A stretch of 64,000 nucleotides of DNA from Vicia villosa (lineage: Eukaryota > Streptophyta > Magnoliopsida > Fabales > Fabaceae), in NCBI RefSeq assembly GCF_029867415.1, contig NW_026705330.1, forward strand, positions 186,001 through 250,000. Reading direction: 5' to 3'. A program made the position numbers and the translations under genes. Below are positions 1 to 10,378 of this stretch, in pieces (the first letter of the stretch is position 1; every line of letters begins with the position of its first letter). Under the pieces are notes generated by a model. That model was given only the letters and a program-made list of their open reading frames with translations, was not told the DNA's origin and ran no database searches.

Positions 1-1743
1 GCTGAAAGTCTCAGAAGCAAAGGATCAGAAGATCAAGTTGCTGCATCTTTAGAGAATCTCAGAATTTCTGAAGAGCCAACAGTCAGAAGATCTTCTAGAC
101 TCACCTCAGCTCACTCAGAAGATGTGATTCTTGGAAAGAAAGATGATCCTATCAGAACAAGAGCATTCCTTAAGAACAATGCAGAGTGTCAATTAGGTCT
201 TGTTTCTTTGATCGAGCCAACTTCTGTTGATCAAGCTCTAGAAGATCTAGACTGGATAATTGCCATGCAAGAAGAACTAAATCAGTTTACAAGGAATGAT
301 GTATGGGATCTTGTTCATAGACCAAAAGGATTCAACATCATTGGTACAAAGTGGGTTTTCAGAAATAAGCTAAGTGAGAAGGGAGAAGTGGTAAGAAACA
401 AAGCCAGACTGGTGGCTCAGGGTTATTGTCAGCAAGAAGGTATTGACTATACAGAAACCTTTGCACCAGTGTGCAGGTTAGAATCTATTCGCTTATTAAT
501 TTCTTTTGCCACTCAACATAACATCACTCTGTATCAGATGGATGTTAAGAGTGCCTTCTTAAATGGCTATATAGATGAGGAAGTCTATGTCCACCAACCT
601 CCTAGTTTTGAAGACTCCAAGTCTCCAAAACATGTTTTCAAACTAAAGAAATCATTGTATGGGTTGAAGCAAGCTCCTAGAGCTTGGTATGAAAGACTAA
701 GTTCTTTCCTTCTGAACAATGGTTTCACTAGAGGACAAGTGGATACGACTCTCTTCTGTAAAACATCTAAGAAGGACATTTTAATTTGTCAAATTTATGT
801 TGATGATATTATTTTTGGAACATCTAATGCTACACTTGGGAAGGAGTTTGCTAAGTCTATGCAGGCTGAATTTGAAATGAGTATGATTGGAGAACTCAAG
901 TATTTTCTTGGGATTCAAATCAATCAAACTTATGATGGAACATATGTTCATCAAACGAAGTATGTGAAAGAACTTCTGAAGAAGTTTAATCTTTCTGAAA
1001 GCAAAGAAGCCAAAACTCCTATGCATCCAACGTGTGTCCTAGGTAAGGATGAGGTAAGTAAGAAGGTAGATCAGAATTTGTACAGAGGTATGATTGGATC
1101 TCTTCTATATTTAATTGCTTCTAGACCTGACATTCTATTCAGTGTATGTTTGCGCGCTAGATTCCAATCAGATCCTAGAGAATCTCACTTAACAGCTGTT
1201 AAGAGAATTCTGAGGTATCTGAAAGGTACTACTAATGTTGGTTTAGTCTACAAAAAATCTAAAGAATACAACTTAGTAGGATTTTGTGATGCTGACTATG
1301 CTGGAGATAGAATTGAAAGGAAGAGTACTTCTGGAAGTTGTCAATTTCTTGGAAGTCACCTAATCTCCTGGTACAGCAAGAAGCAAGCTTCCATTGCCCT
1401 CTCAACAACAGAAGCAGAATATGTTGCTGTTGTTAGTTGTAGCATACAAATGCTCTAGATGAAGAGTCAACTAGAAGATTATCAAATATATGAGAGTAAC
1501 ATTCCTATCTTCTGTGATAATACTTCTGCCATATGTTTATCTAAGAATCCTATCTTGCATTCCAAAGCTAAACATATTGAGATTAAACATCATTTCATTA
1601 GGGACTATGTTCAAAAGGGTGTTCTTTCTTTAAACTTTGTGGATACAGACCATCAATGAGCTGATATCTTTACAAAACCCCTTGCTGAAGATAGGTTTAA
1701 GTTCATTCTGAAGAATATCAGTATGGATTTATGCCCAGAATGA
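1..1743 (+). pseudogene. M1 pol fragment: copia reverse transcriptase and RNase H
   Basis: The frame is open from base 1, so the protein continues to the left of the window. In order it shows the linker before RT, the copia RT (start near WIIAMQEELNQF, then YQMDVKSAFLNG, and the catalytic IYVDDIIFG near 795-825) and RNase H (GFCDADYAGD, STTEAEYVA). Two in-frame stops break it: TAG at 1456-1458 where the family normally has Trp, and TGA at 1657-1659 just before the conserved ADIFTKPL tail motif. The frame then reaches a natural end at 1741-1743. The enzyme would copy element RNA into DNA inside virus-like particles. This copy is decayed but only lightly. The N-terminal linker is homologous to 9779-9950 of M2. 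Confidence 0.93.
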
Positions 1744-2267
1744 GAAGATGAGAAGTTCTTACGTATGGTTAAGTTCTGAAATGTGTTAGGATTATGTTTC
1801 TATAAGAAGTTCTGATAGTGATCAATTAGAAGTTCTGATTCTGTTATTACTAACATTTCATTATCTAAGTTGATTCAGAATCTCTTTTAAAGTAAAACAG
1901 CTGTCACCAGTTTTCTAGAAAATGAACACGTGTTCACTATTTTTGGACAAGCATGCGTACAGTTGAGGAGACGCCGCCCTAGGTAACTGTGCAAATCATG
2001 TCAATTTCTCACTTTAACTCTCCTAACGTCATATCTCATTAAATGCAAATTGATGTCATGTTTTTCTGTAATCATTTTGTTTAAAACACATTGCATTTTT
2101 TTTAAAATCCACCCTTTTATATACCCACCTTCACTTTCATTTCATCTTTTTTACTTTCTCTCTTTGCATTCGTTCCTCTCTTTCTTTCATTGCATAAACC
2201 CTAGTTCGTAACCAAATCCCAATATATCTCCATGAATCCTTCTTCAAGTTCCTAAAGTCAAGAAGAA
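1744..2267 (+). promoter_or_regulatory. M1 pol-ORF2 spacer, candidate internal promoter
   Basis: This spacer has no coding potential but carries an ordered set of motifs. There is a perfect 14 bp palindrome around a G-box (TGAACACGTGTTCA, 1923-1936), a block at 1970-1991 starting GACGCCGCCCTAGGTAACTG, a TATA-like TATATA at 2118-2123, a pyrimidine-rich leader, and the ORF2 ATG at 2268. The same order is found in M2 (10040-10379), where the 22-base block is identical and the rest has drifted. That suggests a transcription start of its own for ORF2. Promoter activity is inferred, not shown. Confidence 0.5.
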
Positions 2268-4658
2268 ATGTCTTCTGCTCATCTTGTTTTTCGCAAGCAT
2301 GGTTATGCTCCCTTGAAGACCTGTTCCATTCCTTCATCTGAAATGGAAGTTTTATGTGAATCTTCAGTAGATTTTGAAAATCTAAGATTACATGGTTTCA
2401 ACACTGATGCTAAGACAATGGCACAAGGCTGGTCAAACTACCTTGATAGATTGGTTGGACCAATTTATCCTGCATTAGTGAAAGATTTCTGGGCTCATGC
2501 AACGGTTACCCCAACTGCAATCATCTCCTTCGTGTTAGGGCATGAAGTTGTGATAAATGAGAAGTTGATAAGGAAGTTGTACAATCTGGATGATGAAGAA
2601 GGAAGCACAGGTCCTCTTCTTGGCAGAGTTTGTTGGTTCACAGTTGAGAGACAAATATCTAATGTTACTGGTATTTCATCTCATCAAACTGGTTTGTTGA
2701 AGCCGTTCTACCAAGTTTGGGCTGAGATTATTCTAGGATCTCTCCATCATAGACGGAGATCATTTTCCTCAACATACATTAGTCTGAATCAGAAATTTGC
2801 TCTTTTCTGCATTGGAAGAGGAATTGAAGTCAATATCTCCAATATTCTTTTTCAGAATTTGAAGACTTATATTGAAGAGTCAAGAGATGAAGAACGCAAG
2901 AAGTATCCTAACATCACAAGAAATGCTGTTCCTTTCGCCAGAATGATCTCAGATATTCTGATAGAAAGTGACTTGCTGGATTCCCTGAGAACTATTGGAA
3001 CGTCCAAGTTCTTTGGTGTCATTCAAGGGCATGTTATAAATGGTTTTGATCTACAAAGGTTGGAACTCATTGCGAAGGTAATTTCTGTTCCAGTAATATT
3101 TCCAGATATTCTGACCAGAAGGGTTCCGGTTGAAGGTTTCACTTCCTTGTTTAAAGAAGAACTTAACAAGGCTGTTAAGCGGTATTTGGAAGCTTCTGTA
3201 AAAGCTCAATCTTCTGTTTATCCTGCTTGGATTCGAGGAAGAGTTCTTCCTTCTCTGGCTGAACTGCAGCAGAAGGAACAGAAGAAGAAAGAAGCAAGGC
3301 TGAAGAGAAAAGCTTTAGAAGAAGAAGCTAAGCAAGCTAAGAAGCAGAAGATTACTTTTGATCCTGTCAAAGTAAACTCCAAGGAATATCAAGAGAAGCG
3401 CATCAGGGATTCTTTCCGTGCTGAAAAAACTGGCAATTTCTCCAGGCAAGTATACTCACCTCCTTCTTCTGAACCTCAAACTTCTATCCAACCCCCTCCT
3501 TCTAAACCTCAAAATCCCCTTTTCATCCCAGAAGTTGTCCAACCACCTCTTTCTCCTGCTATTCTTAATCCACTACCCCTAAATGTCTGTCCCCCAACAC
3601 CTTCTGACATTCCCTTTGTATCTACCCTCACCACAGAATCCCCACATTCTGATAATCCATCCTCATCAATCCTTCCCACAGATATCCCATCCTCATCAAC
3701 CACAGAACCTACACCTTCTCTATCCTATCCCCTACCTTCCATAGAATCCAACCCATACTGCCTTCTTTACCCTGACTACAGATTCACCTTCAACCCTCCT
3801 GAACCTGAACCTCATATCTACCTTGAGCTGTTCAAACATGACTTTGTCTGTAGGCTGGATATCTTGAGAGATGCCTTCTTTAAAGACCTTGATGATGTTT
3901 CTACTCGAAATCTTTGGAGAAGCTTTCGACAGGATTTTCAGGTTGAAGCTATGGAAGTCCAGAGGAGACTTGTGGCTGCTGCACCTGGTTCTGCTGGACT
4001 TTGTCTAGAAGTTGATGATGGTGTATATTATCATCCCATCAGAAACAGGAGAGTTCTTGAGGAGAAGATGTATGTTGATGAATTGGACGGTAACCCCTGC
4101 AGGGACATTGTGGTTTGGAGACCTAAGTATCCAGTTCTGACTGGAGACTTCAAGTGGTTGTTTGACTTTCTGAGGGATAATACTTCTGAGAAGTCCCCCA
4201 ATATTGTCATTCCAGAAGTTATTTATCCTCCAGAAGTTGAAGGTCCTACTCCACCAAGGAATCTTGCTGCCATTCTTCAAGCCCTTGAGAATGGGGATTC
4301 TGATCTTCCTGCTCCTGAATATGAAGAAGATGCTTCTAGGGAAGAAGCTGATGCTGAAGATCATCTTGCTGGGAATATTCATGTTGAGGAAAATCATGAT
4401 GATGATCTCACCATGGATGCTGCTATTGAGAATGCTGTCCCTCTGAACAGAAGTTGTGAAGCTTCTTCTGAAGAACCCTTTCTTCTAGTGAAGACTTTAG
4501 AGGCTATTCAAAAGAATCAAGCTGAACTAGCTTCTCGCATGGACAAGCAAGAAGATACCAACAATGAGTTTCGCTCATTTATGGAAAAGCAAGCTGAGAG
4601 CAATGCTGGGATTCAAGACCTTCTGGCGAAGATAGTTTCCAAACTAGGCCAGTCGTAG
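2268..4658 (+). CDS. M1 ORF2: accessory protein after pol, 796 aa, putative plant transposon protein type
   Basis: This is an uninterrupted 796-residue ORF on the pol strand, 524 bases past the pol stop. Residues about 1-300 form a predicted helical region with WSNYLDRLVGPIYPALVKDF and a later NAVPFARMISDIL. Residues about 335-365 are Lys/Arg-rich and could act as nuclear localisation signal or coiled coil. About 390-500 is Pro/Ser/Thr-rich. About 520-650 holds a second conserved block with IVVWRPKYPVLTGDF. An acidic stretch follows, then a C-terminal heptad-like segment ending LLAKIVSKLGQS. I see no signal peptide or membrane segment, so the label env-like is not supported. The layout resembles legume proteins annotated as putative plant transposon protein domain (PF20167-like, from memory of the pattern). 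Function is unknown. The ORF is intact although pol of the same element has two stops. Confidence 0.8.
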   Translation: MSSAHLVFRKHGYAPLKTCSIPSSEMEVLCESSVDFENLRLHGFNTDAKTMAQGWSNYLDRLVGPIYPALVKDFWAHATVTPTAIISFVLGHEVVINEKLIRKLYNLDDEEGSTGPLLGRVCWFTVERQISNVTGISSHQTGLLKPFYQVWAEIILGSLHHRRRSFSSTYISLNQKFALFCIGRGIEVNISNILFQNLKTYIEESRDEERKKYPNITRNAVPFARMISDILIESDLLDSLRTIGTSKFFGVIQGHVINGFDLQRLELIAKVISVPVIFPDILTRRVPVEGFTSLFKEELNKAVKRYLEASVKAQSSVYPAWIRGRVLPSLAELQQKEQKKKEARLKRKALEEEAKQAKKQKITFDPVKVNSKEYQEKRIRDSFRAEKTGNFSRQVYSPPSSEPQTSIQPPPSKPQNPLFIPEVVQPPLSPAILNPLPLNVCPPTPSDIPFVSTLTTESPHSDNPSSSILPTDIPSSSTTEPTPSLSYPLPSIESNPYCLLYPDYRFTFNPPEPEPHIYLELFKHDFVCRLDILRDAFFKDLDDVSTRNLWRSFRQDFQVEAMEVQRRLVAAAPGSAGLCLEVDDGVYYHPIRNRRVLEEKMYVDELDGNPCRDIVVWRPKYPVLTGDFKWLFDFLRDNTSEKSPNIVIPEVIYPPEVEGPTPPRNLAAILQALENGDSDLPAPEYEEDASREEADAEDHLAGNIHVEENHDDDLTMDAAIENAVPLNRSCEASSEEPFLLVKTLEAIQKNQAELASRMDKQEDTNNEFRSFMEKQAESNAGIQDLLAKIVSKLGQS

Positions 4659-5356
4659 TCTGTTGTGTCTTAGTTGTCTCTTTATTTTTACATCTGCTTT
4701 ATGCATCTATATTCTCATCCCTTGTATCTTCTGATTATTTCCAATGAATGAAATCCTTTATCTTTCTCTCATATTGTTTGTTTTTCATCTGAATCTTTTG
4801 TGTTTTTTGATGTTATGACAAAAAGGGGGAGAAAATGTGATAAATGATCTGATTTATATTATCAGTTGTTGGGAGTAAGTCTCCACATTTCTAACAGAAT
4901 TTGCAAGTTCTATGTCTTTGAGTGTTTTGCAGGATTGAAGACATTCTAAAAAGCTCAACATGAGAAGCAAGGACATGAGGAAAAGCAATTCTATATAGAA
5001 ACAAGCTCATGAAAATTGAAGCAAGCTGAGTGCTGTGAAGCTTCAAGATCAGAAGCAAGAAGGAAGAATGTTCTGATATTCTAGTGGCAGAATATGCTCT
5101 AACACATGAAACATTCTTAACATGTTCTAATACATTCTTTTTATGCTCTGATACATACTATATGTTCTGATACATATCTTATGTTCTGATTCATTCATGC
5201 TTTGACTTTTGTCGTTTAGTTTGTTCTGCAACATTTCAAGATGTAGAGATGCTCTGATGATGCTCTGGTACATTCAACAATGTTCTGATACAATCTAGCA
5301 TGCAATGATTCAAGAAGAAATTCAAAGCTCTGAAGCTGTCCTTTGGAAGCAAAAAA
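4659..5356 (+). other. M1 3' untranslated region, first part
   Basis: Non-coding. It has an internal polypurine tract, CAAAAAGGGGGAGA, at 4819-4832, well ahead of the one adjoining the LTR. Beyond it are many imperfect short repeats of the type TGYTCTGATACAT (5090-5300), one of which (5145-5154) equals the 10 bases GCTCTGATAC of the initiator tRNA-Met 3' end. The region is cut by M2 at 5357 and resumes at 28265. Confidence 0.7.
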
Positions 5357-6500
5357 TGTTAGAACAAGATTTGTTCTGATCAATATTCTTAGTTTTGATG
5401 ATAACAAGTATATGAATTTTGTATGAGATAATGTGGTACTCTAATTCTATGCAATTTCCATTTCAGGAATTATATAAAGAGTATGCACAAAATTAGCGCA
5501 AGAAGCAACTGACTCAGAAGGTTCAGCATGCAACATCAGAACATGGTCTGGCAAGACATCAGAAGATGGTCAAGCCGAATCAGAACATGGGTCTATGGAA
5601 GCATCTGAAGAACTTGAGATCAGAAGCAGAAGCACTGAAGTTCTCATGGTATCACGCTCAGAAGCTCTTCAAGGTCAGAAGACAAGAAGATGCTCTGCAC
5701 CAAGCTGTTTGACTCTGATGATATTCAAACGTTGTTTACACAAACATCAGATCAGAAGCAAGTACTAGACTGGCAGGCTACGCTGACTGACAAAAGGAAC
5801 GTTAGAAGCTATTAAAGGCAACGTCAGTAGACACAGTGGAAACAAGGCTCAAGGTACTTGACAAAAGAGTGAAACATTAAATGCAATGCTGTACGGAATA
5901 CGCAAAGCATTAAATGCTCCCAACGGTCATCTTCTCAAGTGCCTATAAATATGAAGTTCTGATGAGAAGCAAAGGTTAACGAATTACAAACTCTGAACCA
6001 ACTTGCAGAAACGCTGTTCAAATCAAAAGCTCTCAAACTTCATCATCAAGCTCACTACATTGCTGTTGTAATATCTTAGTGAGATTTAAGCTTAAACTTA
6101 AGAGAAAATCACAGTTGTGATAATAGCTTTTTAAGAAGCATTGTAACTCTTAAAAGAATTTGTTTACATTAATTTGTAAGTTCTAGAGTGATCAGGTTGT
6201 TGATCAGTATACTCTAGCAAGTCTTAGAAGTTGTCTAAGCAGTTTGTTCCTAGAGTGATCAGGTTGTGATCAGGATACTATAGAAGACTTAGCAGTTGGC
6301 TAAGTGGAAAATCATTGTAATCAAGTGTGATTAGTGGATTAAATCCTCAGGTGAGGTAAATCACTCCAAGGGGGTGGACTGGAGTAGTTTAGTTAACAAC
6401 GAACTAGGATAAAAATCATTGTGCAAATAGTTTTTATCTTACAAGTTTTAAAGATACACTTATTCAAACCCCCCCTTTCTAAGTGTTTTTCTATCCTTCA
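5357..6500 (+). repeat. M2 5' LTR (1144 bp)
   Basis: Boundaries are TG at 5357 and CA at 6500, the latter just before the primer site. A TATA box, TATAAAT, lies at 5944-5950, and the transcription start should fall shortly after. The final part contains a run of about seven C followed by TTTCTAAGTGTTTTTCTATCC. Near-identical copies lie at 27122-28264, 28552-29686 and 30704-31834. Confidence 0.9.
5944..5950 (+). promoter_or_regulatory. TATA box of the M2 5' LTR
   Basis: TATAAAT follows AAGTGCC. It is kept in the 3' LTR at 27709-27715. In the M1 LTR the same place reads TATACATA, and in M0 TTTAAATA, so the motif weakens in the other copies. Confidence 0.7.
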
Positions 6501-6502
6501 AT

Positions 6503-6514
6503 TGGCATCAGAGC
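6503..6514 (+). other. M2 primer binding site, initiator tRNA-Met
   Basis: TGGCATCAGAGC sits three bases after the LTR end. It matches TGGTATCAGAGC, the complement of the initiator tRNA-Met 3' end, with one T-to-C change. This is the usual copia primer. Confidence 0.88.
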
Positions 6515-6586
6515 GCCGGTTCTAAGGTGCAAGCACTTAACCGTGTTTAGAGAAGATTCAGGAAGAGAAAAACGCTTCAGTAAAAG

Positions 6587-8344
6587 ATGGCTGGTGAAAT
6601 TCCAACAAACACACTTACATCTACATCTGGCTCTGCTGAGCAATACAATGGAAATGGTAACAATGGTTATACTAGACCACCAGTATTTGATGGTGAAAAC
6701 TTTGAATACTGGAAAGATAAACTGGAAAGTTACTTCCTTGGTCTAGATTGTGACTTATGGGATCTTCTGGTAGATGGTTACAAACATCTAGTGAATGCTA
6801 CTGGCGTAAGGCTTACAAGACAAGAAATGAATGATGATCAAAAGAAGCTTTTCAAAGATCATCATAAATGTAGGACTGTTTTGCTGAATGCTATCTCTCA
6901 TGCTGAGTATGAGAAGATATCTAACAGGGAAACTGCCGATGATATATATGAGTCATTGAAAATGACCCATGAAGGAAATGCTCAAGTCAAGGAGACTAAA
7001 GCTCTTGCTCTAATCCAGAAATATGAAGCCTTCAAGATGGAGGACAATGAAGATATTGAGAAAATGTTCTCAAGATTTCAAACGCTAACTGCTGGATTAA
7101 GAGTTCTGGACAAAGGTTACACCAAGGCTGATCATGTAAAGAAGATCATCAGAAGCTTACCCAGAAGATGGGGTCCAATGGTGACTGCATTCAAGATTGC
7201 AAATAATATGAATGAGGTTTCTTTGGAAGAGCTAATCAGTGCCTTGAGAAGCCATGAGATCGAGCTGGATGCAAATGAGCCTCCAAAGAAAGGTAAGTCT
7301 ATTGCATTAAAATCTAATATTAAAAAATGCACTAACGCTTTTCAGGCTGAAGAAGTAGATTCTGAAGAATCAGAATCAGAAGAAGAAGATGAACTGTCCA
7401 TGATCTCCAGAAGAGTAAACCAACTCTGGAAGAGCAAACAAAGGAAGTTCAAAAGCTTCAGAAGTTCAAAGAAATTTGAACGAGGAGAATCTTCTGGTGG
7501 CAGAAGATCTAACAAGAAGAAGGTCGTCTGCTATGAGTGCAATGAGCCTGGACACTTCAAGAATGAATGTCCAAAACTTCAGAAGGCGAATCCCAAGAAG
7601 AAGTTTCATAAGAAGAAAGGTCTTATGGCAACATGGGATGATTCTGAATCAGAATCAGAATCATACTCTGAAGGAGAGCAAGCCAACTTTGCACTAATGG
7701 CCACAGTGGATGATGGATCAGAATCTACATCAGAATCAGATTCTGAAGAGGTATTTTCTGAACTATCTAGAGAAGAGTTAGTTTCCAGTTTAACTGAACT
7801 TCTGGAACTCAAGGCTCATCTTAGTATCAAATACAAAAAGCTGAAAAATCAATTTGAATTTGAAACTAAGAAGCTGGAATTGGAAAATTCTGAACTGAAG
7901 GAAAAAGTTTTAAAATTATCCAAAGATAGTGGATCTCCTTCTGAATCAGAAAAATCCATTCCTAGTCTCAATCATATTCTGAAAGAATATGACTCGAGCT
8001 TCAGAAAGTTCCTATCTAGAAGTATTGGCAGAAGTCATCTTGCTTCTATGATATATGGTGTTTATGGAAACAGAAGGTTTGGTTTTGGCTATGAGGGTGA
8101 TACCTCACATAAATTTGAACCTGTTGATGATTTGAAAATCACATATAAGCCATTGTATGATCAGTTCAAATATGGCCATGCACATGATATTAGGCTCACT
8201 TCACATGCACAAAGTTTAAACACTGTAGACACCAAGAAGCATGTGACACAACCTAAGAAATATCATGCTGTCAAACCTAAAGAATATCATGCTGTTCCTC
8301 CTGTTAACTATTATGCTAAACCCAAGTTCAATCAGAACTTTTGA
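6587..8344 (+). CDS. M2 gag: copia capsid/nucleocapsid protein, 585 aa
   Basis: The start ATG is the first good one, 86 bases beyond the LTR. The N-terminal part has the plant copia gag pattern (FDGENFEYWKDKLESYF, residues about 26-42) followed by the UBN2-like helical region. Acidic Ser/Glu stretches surround a CCHC zinc knuckle, CYECNEPGHFKNEC, at about residue 315, which binds RNA. A long coiled coil (about 395-445) and a basic tail follow. Gag would build the virus-like particle. The ORF ends in TGA at 8342-8344; the same frame continues well beyond, and the family usually has Arg there, so the stop probably arose from CGA. Confidence 0.9.
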   Translation: MAGEIPTNTLTSTSGSAEQYNGNGNNGYTRPPVFDGENFEYWKDKLESYFLGLDCDLWDLLVDGYKHLVNATGVRLTRQEMNDDQKKLFKDHHKCRTVLLNAISHAEYEKISNRETADDIYESLKMTHEGNAQVKETKALALIQKYEAFKMEDNEDIEKMFSRFQTLTAGLRVLDKGYTKADHVKKIIRSLPRRWGPMVTAFKIANNMNEVSLEELISALRSHEIELDANEPPKKGKSIALKSNIKKCTNAFQAEEVDSEESESEEEDELSMISRRVNQLWKSKQRKFKSFRSSKKFERGESSGGRRSNKKKVVCYECNEPGHFKNECPKLQKANPKKKFHKKKGLMATWDDSESESESYSEGEQANFALMATVDDGSESTSESDSEEVFSELSREELVSSLTELLELKAHLSIKYKKLKNQFEFETKKLELENSELKEKVLKLSKDSGSPSESEKSIPSLNHILKEYDSSFRKFLSRSIGRSHLASMIYGVYGNRRFGFGYEGDTSHKFEPVDDLKITYKPLYDQFKYGHAHDIRLTSHAQSLNTVDTKKHVTQPKKYHAVKPKEYHAVPPVNYYAKPKFNQNF

Positions 8345-9960
8345 AAGACTAACAAGAAAGGACCCAAGAAATTGTGGGTACCTAAGGAGAAGATAATTTC
8401 TGTTGCAGATATCCTTAGCTGCAAAGAGGACAAAGCACAAAATGTCATGGTACCTGGACTCTGGGTGCTCGCGACACATGACGGGAAGAAGGTCTATGTT
8501 CCAAGACCTGGTGCTTAAGTCTGGTGGAGAAGTCAAGTTTGGAGGAGATCAGAAGGGCAAAATTATTGGCTGTGGAACCATAAGTATTGGTAACTCTCCT
8601 TCCATAACTAATGTACTTCTTGTAGAAGGATTAACGCATAACTTATTGTCCATAAGTCAATTAAGTGACAATGGTTATGATATAATCTTCAATCAAAAGT
8701 CTTGCAAGGCTGTAAGTCAGAAGGATGGCTTAATCCTATTTACAGGCAAGAGAAAGAACAACATCTATAAGATTGATCTTTCAGATCTTGAGAAGCAGAA
8801 GGTGACTTGCCTTATGTCTGTTTCTGAAGAGCAATGGGTCTGGCACAGAAGATTAGGACATGCTAGTTTGAGAAATATTTCTCGGATTAACAAACTAAAT
8901 CTGGTCAGAGGACTCCCAAATCTGAAATATAAATCAGATGCTCTTTGTGAAGCATGTCAGAAGGGCAAGTTCTCCAAACCTGCATTCAAATATAAGAATG
9001 TTGTCTCTTCCTCAAGGCCATTATAACTTCTGCACATTGATCTGTTTGGACCAGTCAAAATAGCATCTGTCAGAGGGAAGAAATATGGATTAGTCATCGT
9101 AGATGATTATAGCTGCTGGACATGGGTAAAGTTCTTAAAACACAAGGATGAGTCTCATTCAGTGTTCCTTGAATTCTGCACTCAGATCCAATCTGAGAAG
9201 GAGTGCAAAATCATAAAGGTCAGAAGTGATCATGGTGGCGAATTTGAGAACAGATTCTTTGAGGAGTTCTTCAAAGAGAATGGTATTGCCCATGATTTCT
9301 CTTGCCCTAGAACTCCACAGCAAAATGGAGTTGTAGAGCGAAAGAATAGGACTCTGCAAGAAATGGCCAGAACCATGATCAATGAGACAAATATGGCTAA
9401 GCAATTCTGGGCAGAAGCAATAAACACTGCATGTTATATTCAGAATAGAATCTCTATAAGACCTATTCTAAATAAGACTCCTTATGAATTGTGGAAGAAC
9501 AGAAAGCCCAACATTTCATATTTTCATCCTTTTATTCTATATACTAAAGATCATCTTGGTAAGTTTGATTCTAAGGCACAAAAATGTTTTCTTCTTGGAT
9601 ATTCTGAACGCTCTAAAGGCTACAGAGTATAGAATACTGAAACATTGGTTGTAGAAGAATCAATCAATATCAGGTTTGATGATAAGCTTGGTCTTGAAAA
9701 ACCAAAGCAGTTTGAGAATTTTGCAGATATAGATATTGACATATCAGAAGCTGTAGAACCAAGAAGCAAAGCTCCGGAAGCTGAAAGTCTAAGAAGCAAA
9801 TAATCAAAAGATCAAGTTGCTGCATCTTTAGAGAATCTCAGAATTTCTGAAGAGCCAACAGTCAGAAGATCATCTAGACTCTCCTTAGCTCACTCAGAAG
9901 ATGTGATTCTTGGAAAAAAAGATGATCCTATCAGAACTAGATCGTTTCTAAAGAATGACA
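8345..9960 (+). pseudogene. M2 pol fragment: protease and integrase, RT deleted
   Basis: The frame following gag runs to about 8430, then a one-base shift leads to the protease (WYLDSGCSRHMTG, active-site Asp near 8455). The GAG-pre-integrase zinc segment (WHRRLGHASLRN to CEACQKGKF) ends at a TAA, 9024-9026, where the family has Glu. The integrase core continues in the same frame with VRSDHGGEFEN and TPQQNGVVERKNRT, up to a TAG at 9630-9632 and another stop near 9801. The linker homologous to M1 bases 1-165 follows at 9779-9950, then similarity to pol stops. RT and RNase H (about 1.6 kb) are missing. Confidence 0.88.
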
Positions 9961-10378
9961 ATCAGAAGCAGTGATCAGAATCAGAAGGTGTAAAGTCTAT
10001 TCAGTGCAACACAACTGTCATCAAGAGCATTCTGATGGTGAACACGTGTATGTACGGTTGGTAAAAGCGTGAGTTAATCTGATGGGACGCCGCCCTAGGT
10101 AACTGTGTTAAATCATTTCATTTACCACGATCTCTCATCTAACGTCACTCATCATTTAATGCAATTGATTTCATTTGATTCTGTAACTGTTCATTCTCAT
10201 AACTTCATTGCATTCATTTTCAAATCCGTCTCTATAAATACATTTTAAATCATAACATTTATCTTTTTCGCTCCCATTCTCTCTTTCTTCTTGCATGCAT
10301 TTTTGCAACCTTTTCAGTCTCTTCTCAAACCATAAGCGCAAACCCATAAATTGTTCTTCTAATTTCTGTTCTGTTCCA
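9961..10378 (+). promoter_or_regulatory. M2 spacer before ORF2, candidate internal promoter
   Basis: Non-coding, counterpart of the M1 spacer. It has the G-box CACGTG at 10043-10048 inside GAACACGTGTA, the conserved block at 10086-10107 (GACGCCGCCCTAGGTAACTG plus two bases, identical to M1), and a TATA box TATAAATA at 10233-10240. The ORF2 ATG is at 10379, 139 bases past the TATA compared with 145 in M1. Confidence 0.5.

Noticed and set aside
2268..4658. Calling ORF2 an envelope gene.
   Set aside because: No signal peptide, membrane helix or glycoprotein-like Cys pattern is visible. Position after pol alone is not enough.
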